A stretch of DNA of 64,000 nt. Origin: Glycomyces tritici. Lineage in GTDB: Bacteria > Actinomycetota > Actinomycetes > Mycobacteriales > Micromonosporaceae. Shown in pieces: positions 41,442 to 54,682 of this stretch (its first letter is position 1; each line of letters opens with the position of its first letter). Position numbers and translations under genes: made by a program. The notes below the pieces were generated by a model that was not told where the DNA came from, made no database searches, and was given only the letters and a program-made list of their open reading frames with translations. The stretch is from NCBI RefSeq assembly GCF_030403505.1, contig NZ_JAUEMJ010000001.1, forward strand, positions 62,001 through 126,000. Direction: 5' to 3'.

Positions 41442-41485
41442 AACGGCGAGGGCGCACCCGTTGTGCCGGGTGCGCCCTCGCCGTT
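41442..41485. terminator. Strong 19-bp hairpin terminator after thioesterase
   Basis: AACGGCGAGGGCGCACCCG (41442-41460) pairs perfectly with 41467-41485 around loop TTGTGC. It lies 17 bases after the thioesterase stop on the minus strand. Confidence 0.8.
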
Positions 41486-41502
41486 TCGTCCGTGAACGCC
41501 CC

Positions 41503-42369
41503 CTAAGGGACGCCGGGAGGCTCCGGGGTCTCCCGCAGCAGGCCCTCCTGCGTCGCCGAGGCGAGGTGCACCCCGGCCGCGTCGAAGAACCGGCCCTGGG
41601 CCAGGCCGCGGCCGTCGGCGGCGGTCGGCGACATCGAGTCGTAGAGGATCCAGTCGTCGAAGCGGAACGGCCGGTGGAACCACAGGGCGTGGTCGAGGCT
41701 CGTCCCGAGGTAGCCCCCGGGGCCCCAGACCGCGCCGTGGCGCGACAGGACCGAGTCCAGCAGCGTCAGGTCGGAGGCGTACGTGAGCACGCACACGTGG
41801 ATGAGCGGGTCGTCCGGGAGCCGGCCGTCCGCCTTCATCCAGACCCGCTGGTGCTCCTGGGCCGGGCGCTCGCCCGAGGCCGAGAAGCCCGAGCCGCCCC
41901 CGGCGTAGCGCATGTCGATCGGGCGCGGCACGCGCGCCCACATGCCGAGCCGGTCCGGGTGGGACTTGAGCTGCTCGCTGAGCGGCGCGATCTCCTCGGG
42001 CCGGGCCAGGCCGTTCGGGGCCGGATCCGAGTGCTCGAGGCCGCGCTCGCCGGTGTGGAACGAGGCGGACATGAAGAAGATCGTCTGCCCGTTCTGCAGC
42101 GCCACCGTACGACGTACGGAGAAGGAGCGGCCGTCGCGGATGTCCTCGACCTGGTAGACGATCGGCTTCGTCGAGTCGCCGGGGCGCACGAAGTAGCCGT
42201 GCAGCGAGTGCACCCGGCGGTCGGCCGGGACGGTGCGCCCGGCGGCGACCAGCGCCTGCCCGGCGACCTGGCCGCCGAAGACCCGCTGGAGGCCCACCCC
42301 GGCGCGCGGTCCCCGGAAGAGGCCCTTGTCGATCTCCTCCAGGTCGAGGACGCCGAGGAGCGAGTCCAC
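41503..42369 (-). CDS. tesB: Acyl-CoA thioesterase II
   Basis: A 288-residue double-hotdog thioesterase of the TesB type that hydrolyses medium and long acyl-CoAs. RVFGGQVAGQALVAAGRTV is the first hotdog's core, VHSLHGYFVRPGDSTKPIVYQV the central hairpin, and LDHALWFHRPFRFDDWILYD the second hotdog, with DHALWFH carrying the catalytic Asp neighbourhood. Start is uncertain: GTG 42369 (AGGAC before it) gives a normal start for the family; TTG 42411 is possible. It follows pyk by under 50 bases on the same strand, so the two may be cotranscribed. Confidence 0.87.
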   Translation of the reverse strand: MDSLLGVLDLEEIDKGLFRGPRAGVGLQRVFGGQVAGQALVAAGRTVPADRRVHSLHGYFVRPGDSTKPIVYQVEDIRDGRSFSVRRTVALQNGQTIFFMSASFHTGERGLEHSDPAPNGLARPEEIAPLSEQLKSHPDRLGMWARVPRPIDMRYAGGGSGFSASGERPAQEHQRVWMKADGRLPDDPLIHVCVLTYASDLTLLDSVLSRHGAVWGPGGYLGTSLDHALWFHRPFRFDDWILYDSMSPTAADGRGLAQGRFFDAAGVHLASATQEGLLRETPEPPGVP

Positions 42370-42415
42370 GGCGTCCTGGCCTACGAGGACTTCCCGCCCT
42401 GAGCTGTTCAAGGGA

Positions 42416-43825
42416 TCAGGAGCCGATTCGGTGGACCCGGACGGTGTTCGTCGAACCGGGGGTCCCGGCCGGCGTGCCCGCCACGATGACGACGAGGTCG
42501 CCGGGCTCGGCCAGGTGGTGCTCCTGCACGGTCTTGTCGACCAGCTGGAACATCTGGTCGGTGTGGTCCACGTGCTCGACCAGGTAGGAGTCGGTGCCCC
42601 AGGACAGCGCCATCTGGTTGCGGACGCTCTCGATCGGGGTGAGGCCGTAGATCGGACGGTCCGGCTTGAGGCGGGCCAGGCGCTTGACGGTGTCACCGGT
42701 CTGGGTGAAGGCGACGAGGGCCTTCGCGCCGATCGCCTCGGCGATGTCGGCGGCCGCGTGGGTCACCGCGCCGGACTTCGTCTTCGGGTCGTGGAGCAGC
42801 TCGCGCAGGCCGATGGGGCCGCCCTCGGTGGTCTCCACGATCTTGGCCATGGTGCGGACGGTGCCGATCGGGTACTTGCCGACCGAGGTCTCACCGGAGA
42901 GCATCACGGCGTCGGTGCCGTCGAGGACGGCGTTGGCGACGTCGGAGACCTCGGCGCGGGTGGGCCGGGCGTTCTCGATCATCGAGTCGAGCATCTGGGT
43001 CGCCACGATGACGGGCTTCGCGTTCTCGCGGCAGAGGCGCACGATCTCCTTCTGCACGATCGGGACCTCGTCGAGGGGCATCTCGACGCCCAGGTCGCCG
43101 CGGGCGACCATGACGCCGTCGAAGGCCCGGACGATCTCCTCGAGGCGCGCGACGGCCTCGGGCTTCTCGACCTTGGCGATGATCGGGCGGCGCACGCCGA
43201 CCTCGTCCATCACCTTGTGGCCCAGGCGGACGTCGTCGGGGCTGCGCACGAACGACATCGCGATGAGGTCCACGCCGAGGTTCAGCGCGAACTTCATGTC
43301 GGAGATGTCCTTCTCCGACAGCGCCGGGACCGAGATGTTCACGTTCGGCAGCGACAGGCCCTTGTTGTTGGAGACCGGGCCGCCCTCGACGACGAGGCAC
43401 TCGACGTCGGTGTCGTCGGCGCTGAGGACCTCGAGCGCCAGCTTGCCGTCGTCGACCAGGAGGCGGTCGCCCTTGGTCACCTCGGCCGGCAGCTTCTTGT
43501 AGGTGCAGGACACGCGGTCGTGGGTGCCTTCGACGTCGTCCGAGGTGATCCGGATGCGGTCGCCCGCGTCCCACTGCTCGGAGCCGTTGGCGAAGGTGCC
43601 CAGGCGGATCTTGGGGCCCTGCATGTCGGCGAGGATGGCGACGGGCTTGCCGGCGGCGTCGGCGGCCTCGCGGACCATCTGGTAGACGGCCTCGTGGTCG
43701 GACTGGGCGCCGTGGGAGAAGTTCATGCGGGCGACGTTCATGCCGGCGTCGATCAGGCCGGCCATACGCTCGGGCGTGGCCGTGGCAGGCCCGATGGTGC
43801 AGACGATTTTTGCTCTACGAGTCAC
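42416..43825 (-). CDS. pyk: Pyruvate kinase
   Basis: A 469-residue glycolytic enzyme converting phosphoenolpyruvate and ADP to pyruvate and ATP. RAKIVCTIGPATATPERMAG, GMNVARMNFSHG, ADMQGPKIRLG, and MVARGDLGVEMPLDEVPIVQ (the Mg/K catalytic core, with the conserved KP/TARGDLGVE-type motif) are all present. ATQMLDSMI and LSGETSVGKYPIGTVR follow, and the C-terminal effector domain is full length. It stands alone after the gltBD operon, with an 18-bp hairpin in the 146-bp gap. Confidence 0.97.
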   Translation of the reverse strand: MTRRAKIVCTIGPATATPERMAGLIDAGMNVARMNFSHGAQSDHEAVYQMVREAADAAGKPVAILADMQGPKIRLGTFANGSEQWDAGDRIRITSDDVEGTHDRVSCTYKKLPAEVTKGDRLLVDDGKLALEVLSADDTDVECLVVEGGPVSNNKGLSLPNVNISVPALSEKDISDMKFALNLGVDLIAMSFVRSPDDVRLGHKVMDEVGVRRPIIAKVEKPEAVARLEEIVRAFDGVMVARGDLGVEMPLDEVPIVQKEIVRLCRENAKPVIVATQMLDSMIENARPTRAEVSDVANAVLDGTDAVMLSGETSVGKYPIGTVRTMAKIVETTEGGPIGLRELLHDPKTKSGAVTHAAADIAEAIGAKALVAFTQTGDTVKRLARLKPDRPIYGLTPIESVRNQMALSWGTDSYLVEHVDHTDQMFQLVDKTVQEHHLAEPGDLVVIVAGTPAGTPGSTNTVRVHRIGS

Positions 43826-43915
43826 CCTGCGAGCTTATATCGGACGCCTACTCGCACTCGCAGGGTCTCCGCAGTTGAGAGGTGGAATTCACCGCTGCCG
43901 GAATGCAAATCGGAG

Positions 43916-43966
43916 ATAGGCGGAATTGAGCGCGAGTACATATTTACTGCGCTCAATTCCGCCTAT
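43916..43966 (-). terminator. Perfect 18-bp hairpin after gltD
   Basis: ATAGGCGGAATTGAGCGC (43916-43933) pairs with GCGCTCAATTCCGCCTAT (43949-43966). The loop extends the stem with AGTA/TACT. It lies just after the gltD stop and before pyk. It is far more AT-rich than other hairpins here, which may indicate a binding site as well as a terminator. Confidence 0.75.
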
Positions 43967-43971
43967 TGCAC

Positions 43972-45433
43972 TTACGCCGCGAGTGCCTGTGCGTTCGATT
44001 CGACCGGCGCCGGAAGCGCGGTCTGCCCGCCGAGGAAGCGGTGCGCCGCGGCGGCCGCGGCGCGGCCCTCGGCGATCGCCCACACGATGAGCGAGGCTCC
44101 ACGATGGGCGTCGCCCGCGACGAACACGCCGGGCGCGTCCGTCTGCCAGTCCTCGCCGCAGTCGATCACGTTGCGGCGCGAGCGCTCGATCCCGAACTGC
44201 CGCAGCAGCGGCTGGTCCTCGGTGCCCGCGAAGCCGATGGCCAGCAGGACGAGGTCGGCGGGGACGATCTGCTCGGTGCCCTCGACCGGGAGGATGTCGC
44301 GGCGGCCCTGGGACTTGTCGACCCGGACCTCGCTGAAGCGCATCTGGCGCACGTGCCCGTGCTCGTCGCCGATGAACTCGGCGGCGGCGGACGCGTAGTT
44401 GCGCTCCCCGCCCTCTTCGTGCGCCGGGTAGTTGCGCACGATGACCGGCCAGGTCGGCCACGGGTCGCGGCCGGCGTCGCGCAGCTCCGGCGGGGTCGGG
44501 TACAGGTCGAGCTGGCGCACCGAGGCCGCGCCCTGCCGGTGGGCCACGCCCAGGCAGTCCGCGCCGGTGTCGCCGCCGCCGATGATGACGACGTGCTTGC
44601 CCTTGGCGTCGATCGGCGCGAACGGGGCCTTGCCCGCGACCACCTGGTTGGCGCCCACGAGGTGCTCCATCGCCTGGTGGATGCCCGCGAGCTCGCGGCC
44701 CGGCTGCTCGGTCTCGCGGCCTTCGAGCGCGCCCACGGCCAGGATCACCGCGTCGTGGCGTTCACGCAGGTCCTCGGCGGTGATGTCCACGCCGACGTTG
44801 ACGTTGCACGCGAACTCGACGCCTTCGGCCCGCATCTGCTCGACCCGGCGGTCGATCTGGTGCTTCTCCAGCTTGAAGTCCGGGATGCCGTAGCGCAGCA
44901 GGCCGCCGGGGGCGTCGTCGCGCTCGTACACCGTGACCGCGTGGCCCGCGCGGGCCAGCTGCTGGGCGGCCGCCAGGCCCGCCGGGCCCGAGCCGACCAC
45001 GCCGACGGACTTGCCGCTGGAGGCCTCGGCCGGCTCCGGCCGGACGTTCGCATCGTCGAACGCGCGGTCGATGATCTCGACCTCGATGTTCTTGATGGTC
45101 ACCGGGTCGTCCCCGATGCCCAGCACGCACGCCGCCTCGCACGGGGCGGGGCAGAGCCGCCCGGTGAACTCGGGGAAGTTGTTCGTCGCGTGCAGCTGCT
45201 CGATCGCCGCGCCCCACCGGCCCGTGCGGGCCAGGTCGTTCCACTCGGGAATCCGGTTCCCCAGCGGGCAGCCGTTGTGGCAGAACGGGATGCCGCAGTC
45301 CATGCAGCGCGAAGCCTGGGCCGTCACCAGTTCCTTGGAGGTGCGGGTGTAGACCTCGCGGTTGTCGAGGATGCGCACCGGCACAGGACGCTTCTTCGGC
45401 ACGGCGCGGCCGTGCTCGAGGAATCCGCTCGGA

Positions 45434-45441
<8 letters not shown>
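43972..45441 (-). CDS. gltD: Glutamate synthase small subunit
   Basis: A 489-residue NADPH-dependent flavoprotein that feeds electrons to GltB. The N-terminal cluster-binding region has SRCMDCGIPFCHNGCPLGN and CPAPCEAACVLG; GSGPAGLAAAQQLARAGHAV is the FAD fold, and VVIIGGGDTGADCLGVA is the NADPH fold. LVLLAIGFAG near the end is family-typical. ATG 45441 overlaps the gltB stop by eight bases. The pair makes glutamate from glutamine and 2-oxoglutarate. Confidence 0.96.
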
Positions 45442-49945
<4,504 letters not shown>

Positions 49946-50301
49946 CCGTGGCCTCCTTCGTCGTCGAGGGCTCCAGCAGCAGGTGGGGGCGCGGAGCACT
50001 ACGGTGTTTCGAACGGGACGACGTCGGCCCGAGAGAATGCAAAGTGTCAGACGAGTGTAATGCATCGCTCATCTGATGGACACCATCGTCCTACGATCCG
50101 AGCAGGTCGAGCGGTTTTTCTCACTTGTGCGGCAGCCCCGGGCAACTGATCCGTAATGGGCGCGTAACGCGTTCGCACACGTGGGGCGGGCGGCGCGAAC
50201 CGGTGGCGGCCGGTGGTTAGAGTGAGCTGATATTCGCGCGGTGCCCATCCCCCGTGCAGGGACACCCCTTCCACAGTACGTTCGCAAGGAGCAATGCACC
50301 A
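49946..50301. promoter_or_regulatory. Divergent promoter region, gltB / Pro-rich membrane protein
   Basis: No gene was found in these 356 bases. They contain ATGCA/TGCAT (50037-50041 / 50061-50065), GATGG-ACA-CCATC (50075-50087) and a GlnR-like box (50153-50168). The minus-strand gltB start at 49945 has a strong ribosome site; the plus-strand gene starting at 50302 has AAGGAG 10 bases before it. Confidence 0.5.
50153..50168. promoter_or_regulatory. GlnR-like box upstream of gltB
   Basis: GTAAT-GGGCGC-GTAAC has the two half-sites with 6-bp spacing expected for GlnR (gTnAc-n6-GaAAc); on the minus strand the first is GTTAC, a perfect match, and the second ATTAC, a partial match. The position, 208 bp upstream of a nitrogen-assimilation gene, supports the idea. 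Confidence 0.4.
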
Positions 50302-51306
50302 ATGAGCTATCCCCCGCCCCCTGGCTACGGACAGCAGCCGCAGCAGCCGGGCTACCCGCCGCAGCAGCCGGGCGGGTACGCCCCCCCGCCGGCGCAGCAG
50401 CCCTACGGCCAGCCGTCCCAGCCGGGTTACCCGCCCCAGCAGCCCGGATACGGCGCCCAGCAGCCCGGTTACCCGCCCCAGCAGCCGGGCAACCCGTACG
50501 GCCCGCCCCCGCTGCCGCCCGGCGCGGGCGGCGGAGGCGGCTTCGGCGACTTCGCCAAGGAGACCGGCAAGGGCCTCCTGTGGAAGATCGTCCCCGTGAT
50601 CCTCGTCGTCATCGGCCTCGGCATCTACTTCCTCGTCAAGGTCGCCGGCGGCGACAGCGCCGGCGAGGCGCTCGACGAGCTCGACGACTCGAAGATGAGC
50701 CCCAGCGCCGCCGCGGGCGACTGCATGATCCAGGACTGGGACTCCAGCGACACCTCGCTCGACGACCCGACCGACAGCCTCATCGTCCCCTGCGACGACC
50801 CCACGGCGTTCTGGACGATCACCTCGGTCGACGACTCGATCGACACCGAGACCGACGCCCTGGGCGACGTCGCGGACTTCTCCGAGTTCACCACGATGTG
50901 CGGCGACGAGATCCTCGCCCGCACCCCGGGTCAGCTGTGGAAGGACTTCTACTACGTCTACACGGTGGGCGACTACTACATCGACTACGCCTTCTGCCTG
51001 GAGGCGATCGACAAGGTCGACGACGCCGGTCAGACGCCGCGCACGCCGGACGCCGGCCAGTGCTTCAACGACGCCGACGACTGGTACAGCGTCGACTGCG
51101 GTGCGGCCGACGCCTACTACCAGGTCGACGACGTCATCCTCGTCGACCCGCCCGCGGTCATGACCGAGGACGAGATCGTCGCCCGCACCTCCGAGTGCTC
51201 CGGCGGCGAGTCGGTCACCTGGCTCAACCAGAAGTCGACCGACACGTTCGACCTCGACACCAGCGACAACCCGGTCACCGCGATCTACTGCTACACCACC
51301 ATGTAG
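50302..51306 (+). CDS. Pro/Gly/Tyr-rich membrane protein with two Cys-rich outer domains
   Basis: A 334-residue protein. Residues 1-85 are low-complexity PGY-PPQQ repeats; a single helix follows (KIVPVILVVIGLGIYFLVKV, about 98-117), then an exported region. The exported part holds two related units with cysteines: GDCMIQDWDSS...VPCDDP...CGDE...FCLEAI and GQCFNDADDW...DCGAADAYY...SECSGG...IYCYTTM. The G-D/Q-C and V-D/P-C pattern resembles the septum-formation/LppU-like domain seen in actinobacteria. Topology is cytoplasmic N-terminus, outside C-terminus. A shorter paralogue follows. AAGGAG precedes ATG 50302. Confidence 0.75.
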   Translation: MSYPPPPGYGQQPQQPGYPPQQPGGYAPPPAQQPYGQPSQPGYPPQQPGYGAQQPGYPPQQPGNPYGPPPLPPGAGGGGGFGDFAKETGKGLLWKIVPVILVVIGLGIYFLVKVAGGDSAGEALDELDDSKMSPSAAAGDCMIQDWDSSDTSLDDPTDSLIVPCDDPTAFWTITSVDDSIDTETDALGDVADFSEFTTMCGDEILARTPGQLWKDFYYVYTVGDYYIDYAFCLEAIDKVDDAGQTPRTPDAGQCFNDADDWYSVDCGAADAYYQVDDVILVDPPAVMTEDEIVARTSECSGGESVTWLNQKSTDTFDLDTSDNPVTAIYCYTTM

Positions 51307-51326
51307 CCCGCGAGACCTGACGCGGC

Positions 51327-51354
51327 AGGGCCGCCCCCGCCCGGGGGCGGCCCT
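51327..51354 (+). terminator. Hairpin terminator
   Basis: AGGGCCGCCCCC (51327-51338) pairs with GGGGGCGGCCCT (51343-51354) around loop GCCC, followed by TCT, 20 bases after the stop. Confidence 0.75.
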
Positions 51355-51531
51355 TCTGCGTGCCCGGCGGCCCCGATCCGCCCGCGTACCTGCCGGAATC
51401 GGACGCGTCGCTCGCCGTCGCGCCGAACGCTTGCGGAGACTGGTGGGACGAGGGCATCGCAAGCGAGCAATATGATGGAACCCAAGCGCATCCACGACGC
51501 CCTCGAGCCCGGCCACGCGACGGAGAACCCC

Positions 51532-52314
51532 ATGACCTATCCCCCGCCGAACCCCTACGACCCCAACCAGTCGCCTGGATACGGCCAGCCCTCGCCCGCA
51601 CCCCAGCACTACACCACCGACGCCGACCCGTACTCCCGCCCCGACCCGTACGGCCCCGGCGCCGGCTACCCGACCGCCCCGAGCCACCCCGGCAGCGCCC
51701 CTCCCGGGCAGCCCTACTCCCCCGGCCCGGCGTACGCGCAGACCGGCGGCTACCAGCAGCCCCCGGTGGGCCCGCCGGGCGGCGCCTTCCAGCCCGGCCA
51801 GGCCGCGCCCCCGCCGCCCGGCGGCAACTCGAACACCCCGCTCATCATCACCCTCGTCGTGGTCGTCATCGCCGTCATCGGCGGCGGGATCATGCTGGGC
51901 CTCAGCATGACCGGCGACGACGACCCCGACCCGGCGGAGACCACCACCGCCGCGGAGGAGACCAGCGAAGCGGCCGAGGAGACCAGCGCCGCCGAGCCGA
52001 CCGAGGAGGCGACCACCGAGGGCGAGTCCGTCTACCGCGTTCCGGCCGAAGGCGAGTGCATCGAGAACAACCCCGAGGGCTTCTACGTCGTCGACTGCGG
52101 GTCCGACCTGGCCTACTGGGAGGTCCTGCGGGTCGTCCAGAGCCCCGAGGACCCCGAGCCGACCGACGCGGCCCACTCGGTCGCCGCCGCCGACGCCTGC
52201 GCGGGCAGCGGCAACACGAACTACTACTACACGGACACCGCGATCGCGGCCGGCCGCGACTGGGACCCCGAGCTCGACTCGATCACCGCGGTCTACTGCG
52301 TGAAGGAGGTCTAG
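51532..52314 (+). CDS. Paralogous Pro-rich membrane protein with one Cys-rich outer domain
   Basis: A 260-residue protein, paralogue of the preceding gene. Residues 1-100 are Pro/Gly/Tyr-rich (TYPPPNPYDPNQSPGYG...). A helix LIITLVVVVIAVIGGGIMLG (about 105-124) is followed by an acidic Thr/Glu-rich linker, then one cysteine domain: EGECIENNPEGFYVVDCGSDLAYWEV...DACAGSGN...VYCVKEV. It has one copy of the unit that the upstream protein has twice. ATG 51532 follows GGAG. Role unknown; cell-envelope function is plausible. Confidence 0.72.
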   Translation: MTYPPPNPYDPNQSPGYGQPSPAPQHYTTDADPYSRPDPYGPGAGYPTAPSHPGSAPPGQPYSPGPAYAQTGGYQQPPVGPPGGAFQPGQAAPPPPGGNSNTPLIITLVVVVIAVIGGGIMLGLSMTGDDDPDPAETTTAAEETSEAAEETSAAEPTEEATTEGESVYRVPAEGECIENNPEGFYVVDCGSDLAYWEVLRVVQSPEDPEPTDAAHSVAAADACAGSGNTNYYYTDTAIAAGRDWDPELDSITAVYCVKEV

Positions 52315-52372
52315 GGCCCAGGCCCGCAGCCGGTCTCGGCCGTCGCACCCGTCCGCGGGCTACGATCGGACC

Positions 52373-53320
52373 ATGCCCGTCACAGCGACCGAACTCGACC
52401 GGTTCGAGGCCTCCAGGCCCCGCCTGGAGGCCATCGCCTACCGCCTCCTCGGTTCCGCGAGCGAAGCCGAAGACGCCGTCCAGGAGGCCTTCCTGCGCTG
52501 GCAGTCGGCCGAGCGCGACCGCATCGAGGTGCCGGAGGCGTGGCTGACGAAGGTGCTCACGAACCTGTGCCTCAACCAGCTCACGTCCGCGCGGGCGCGG
52601 CGTGAGACCTATGTGGGCGAATGGCTGCCGGAGCCGCTGTTCGCGGGCGACCCGATGCTCGGCCCGGCCGACACGGCCGAGCAGCGCGAGTCGGTGTCCT
52701 TCGCGATGCTCACCCTCATGGAGCGGCTGACCCCGGTGGAGCGCGGCGTGTACGTGCTGCGCGAGGCGTTCGGCTACACGCACCGCGAGATCGCCGGGTT
52801 CCTCGAACTCACCGAGGCGTCGAGCCAGCAGATCTACCACCGCGCCAAGAAGCACCTCGCCGACGGCAAGGCCCGCAAGGAGATCGACGAGGCCGACGCC
52901 CGCCGGATCGTCGAGGAGTTCCTGGCCGCCGCCACCGGCGGCTCGGTCGCGCCGCTGGTGCAGCTGCTCACCGAGAACGCCGTGTCGATCGGCGACGGCG
53001 GCGGGAAGGTCCCCGCCCGCACCAAGCCGTTCCAGGGCGCGAGCGCGGTCGCGAAGTTCCTGTGGGGCCTGTTCAGGCCCGCGGAGGCCAAGCGCGCCAT
53101 CCTCGGCGGCTCGCCGCAGGTCTACGCCTGGACCGCCAACGGCGAGCCCGCGGCGGTCGCGGTCCTCGACGGCCGGGTCGTCGGCGTCATGTGCCTGGAG
53201 GTCGGCGAGGACGGCATCGTCGCGTTCCGCAACCAGGTCAACCCGGACAAGCTCGAACGCGCGACGGCCCAGTGGGCCGCGCTCGACCACGGCGAACCGC
53301 TCGTGGTCGCCGCCTTCTAA
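52373..53320 (+). CDS. sigJ: RNA polymerase sigma factor SigJ (ECF41 type)
   Basis: A 315-residue ECF sigma factor. Region 2 has RLLGSASEAEDAVQEAFLRW; region 4 has ERGVYVLREAFGYTHREIAG and EASSQQIYHRAKKHL. Between them ETYVGEWLPEP matches the WLPEP linker of ECF41. The C-terminal SnoaL-like extension (about 180-300) with NQVNPDKL is the ECF41 hallmark and regulates activity in place of an anti-sigma factor. The neighbouring FAD oxidoreductase gene fits the ECF41 pattern of redox-enzyme targets. It may transcribe that gene from TGTCAGG-N15-CGGT. Confidence 0.9.
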   Translation: MPVTATELDRFEASRPRLEAIAYRLLGSASEAEDAVQEAFLRWQSAERDRIEVPEAWLTKVLTNLCLNQLTSARARRETYVGEWLPEPLFAGDPMLGPADTAEQRESVSFAMLTLMERLTPVERGVYVLREAFGYTHREIAGFLELTEASSQQIYHRAKKHLADGKARKEIDEADARRIVEEFLAAATGGSVAPLVQLLTENAVSIGDGGGKVPARTKPFQGASAVAKFLWGLFRPAEAKRAILGGSPQVYAWTANGEPAAVAVLDGRVVGVMCLEVGEDGIVAFRNQVNPDKLERATAQWAALDHGEPLVVAAF

Positions 53321-53350
53321 AACGATGTGACGCGCTTCACTCTCACTTCC

Positions 53351-53376
53351 TGTCAGGAATCGCGGGGCCGCCCGGT
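53351..53376 (+). promoter_or_regulatory. Candidate ECF41 promoter for the oxidoreductase gene
   Basis: TGTCAGG (53351-53357) resembles the ECF41 -35 TGTCACA; CGGT stands 15 bases downstream where CGTC is expected. The match is imperfect, so this is tentative. The neighbouring sequence CCTGTCAGG is a short palindrome. Confidence 0.3.
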
Positions 53377-53411
53377 TCAAGTGGCGAACCCGAACCAGAC
53401 AGGAGCACGCC

Positions 53412-54635
53412 ATGTTCGACGGCCAGAAGCACAGCACGCGGCACCGCATCATCGTCCTCGGAGCCGGCTACACCGGTGCCATCGCCGCCGGTCGCCTCGC
53501 CCGCCGGGTGGGCCCTGAGGACGTCCGGATCACCCTCGTCAACGCCGAGCCCGACTTCGTCGAGCGCGTCCGGATGCACCAGGTCGCCGCGGGGCAGGAC
53601 CTCAAGGTGCGCCCGCTCGCCGACATGCTGGCGGGCACCGGCGTCGAACTGCGCCTCGCCAAGGTCACGGCGGTCGACGCCGACCGCAAGCGCGTCGCGG
53701 TCATCGACGCGGACGGCGGCGCCGAGCTGGAGTACGACACGCTCGTCTACGCGCTCGGCAGCGGCTGGAACGACATGGGCGTCCCCGGCACCGCCGAGCA
53801 CGCCTACGAGGTCGCGAGCCGCCCCGGCGCGCTGAAGCTCCGGGAGCGTCTGGCCCGCATGGACGCCGGGCAGCCCGTCGTGGTCGTCGGCGGCGGCCTC
53901 ACCGGCATCGAGGCGGTCACCGAGATCGCCGAGGCCCGGCCCGATCTCGACGTCGCGATCGCCGTCCGCGGCGAGTTCGGCGACTGGCTCGCGCCCAAGG
54001 CCCGGGCGCACCTGCGCAAGGTCGCCGCCAAGCTCGGCATCACCGTCCACGAGCACGCCGCCGTCACGGCCGTCGCCGCCGACGCGGTGGCGACCGAGAC
54101 CGGGACGATCCCGGCCGCCGCCACCGTGTGGACCACCGGCTTCGCGGTCCACCCGATCGCCGCCGCGACCACCATGGAGGTCACCGACCGGGGCCAGATC
54201 GTCGTGGACCGCGACATGCGCTCGGTCTCGCACCCGGACGTCTACGCCGTCGGCGACGCGGGCTACGCGATCGGCGACGCCGGGAAGCCGCTGCGCATGT
54301 CGTGCGCCTCGGGCACCCCGATGGCCTGGCAGGCCGCCGACACCATCGCGGCCCGCCTCACCGGCGGCAAGGCCGGCCGCGCGCCGCTCGCCTACGTCCA
54401 GCAGTGCATCTCGCTGGGCCGCAAGGACGGCCTCGTCCAGTTCGTGACCCCTGACGACCAGGCCAAGAACGGCTACCTCGGCGGCCGCCTCGCCGCGGTC
54501 TACAAGGAGTTCATCTGCAAGGGCGCCGCCTGGGCCGTCGCCAACCCGACCCTCGCCGTCCCGGTGCGCCGCAGGCACGTCACCGAGGCCGCGACCGCGA
54601 ACGCGACCGGCGCCGCCGTCGAAGCCCTCGCCTAG
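53412..54635 (+). CDS. NAD(P)/FAD-dependent oxidoreductase (NDH-2-like)
   Basis: A 407-residue flavoprotein related to type II NADH dehydrogenases. RIIVLGAGYTGAIAAGRLAR is the FAD-binding fold, PVVVVGGGLTGIEAVTEIAE the NAD(P)-binding fold, and DVYAVGDAGYAIGDAGKPLR contains the conserved FAD ribityl-binding Asp. No membrane helix is obvious, and the C-terminal amphipathic part is short. ECF41 sigma factors commonly sit beside such redox enzymes. AGGAGC lies before ATG 53412. Electron acceptor is unknown. Confidence 0.85.
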   Translation: MFDGQKHSTRHRIIVLGAGYTGAIAAGRLARRVGPEDVRITLVNAEPDFVERVRMHQVAAGQDLKVRPLADMLAGTGVELRLAKVTAVDADRKRVAVIDADGGAELEYDTLVYALGSGWNDMGVPGTAEHAYEVASRPGALKLRERLARMDAGQPVVVVGGGLTGIEAVTEIAEARPDLDVAIAVRGEFGDWLAPKARAHLRKVAAKLGITVHEHAAVTAVAADAVATETGTIPAAATVWTTGFAVHPIAAATTMEVTDRGQIVVDRDMRSVSHPDVYAVGDAGYAIGDAGKPLRMSCASGTPMAWQAADTIAARLTGGKAGRAPLAYVQQCISLGRKDGLVQFVTPDDQAKNGYLGGRLAAVYKEFICKGAAWAVANPTLAVPVRRRHVTEAATANATGAAVEALA

Positions 54636-54641
54636 GGCACG

Positions 54642-54677
54642 GAGAAGGCGGGCGCCCGGGCGGGCGCCCGCCTTCTC
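54642..54677. terminator. Bidirectional terminator, oxidoreductase / hisS
   Basis: GAGAAGGCGGGCGCCCG (54642-54658) pairs perfectly with CGGGCGCCCGCCTTCTC (54661-54677), between convergent stops at 54635 and 54683. Confidence 0.8.
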
Positions 54678-54682
54678 GCTCG

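Noticed and set aside
42233..44398. Long plus-strand frame antisense to pyk and gltD
   Set aside because: Low-complexity antisense translation; the minus-strand products are unmistakable.
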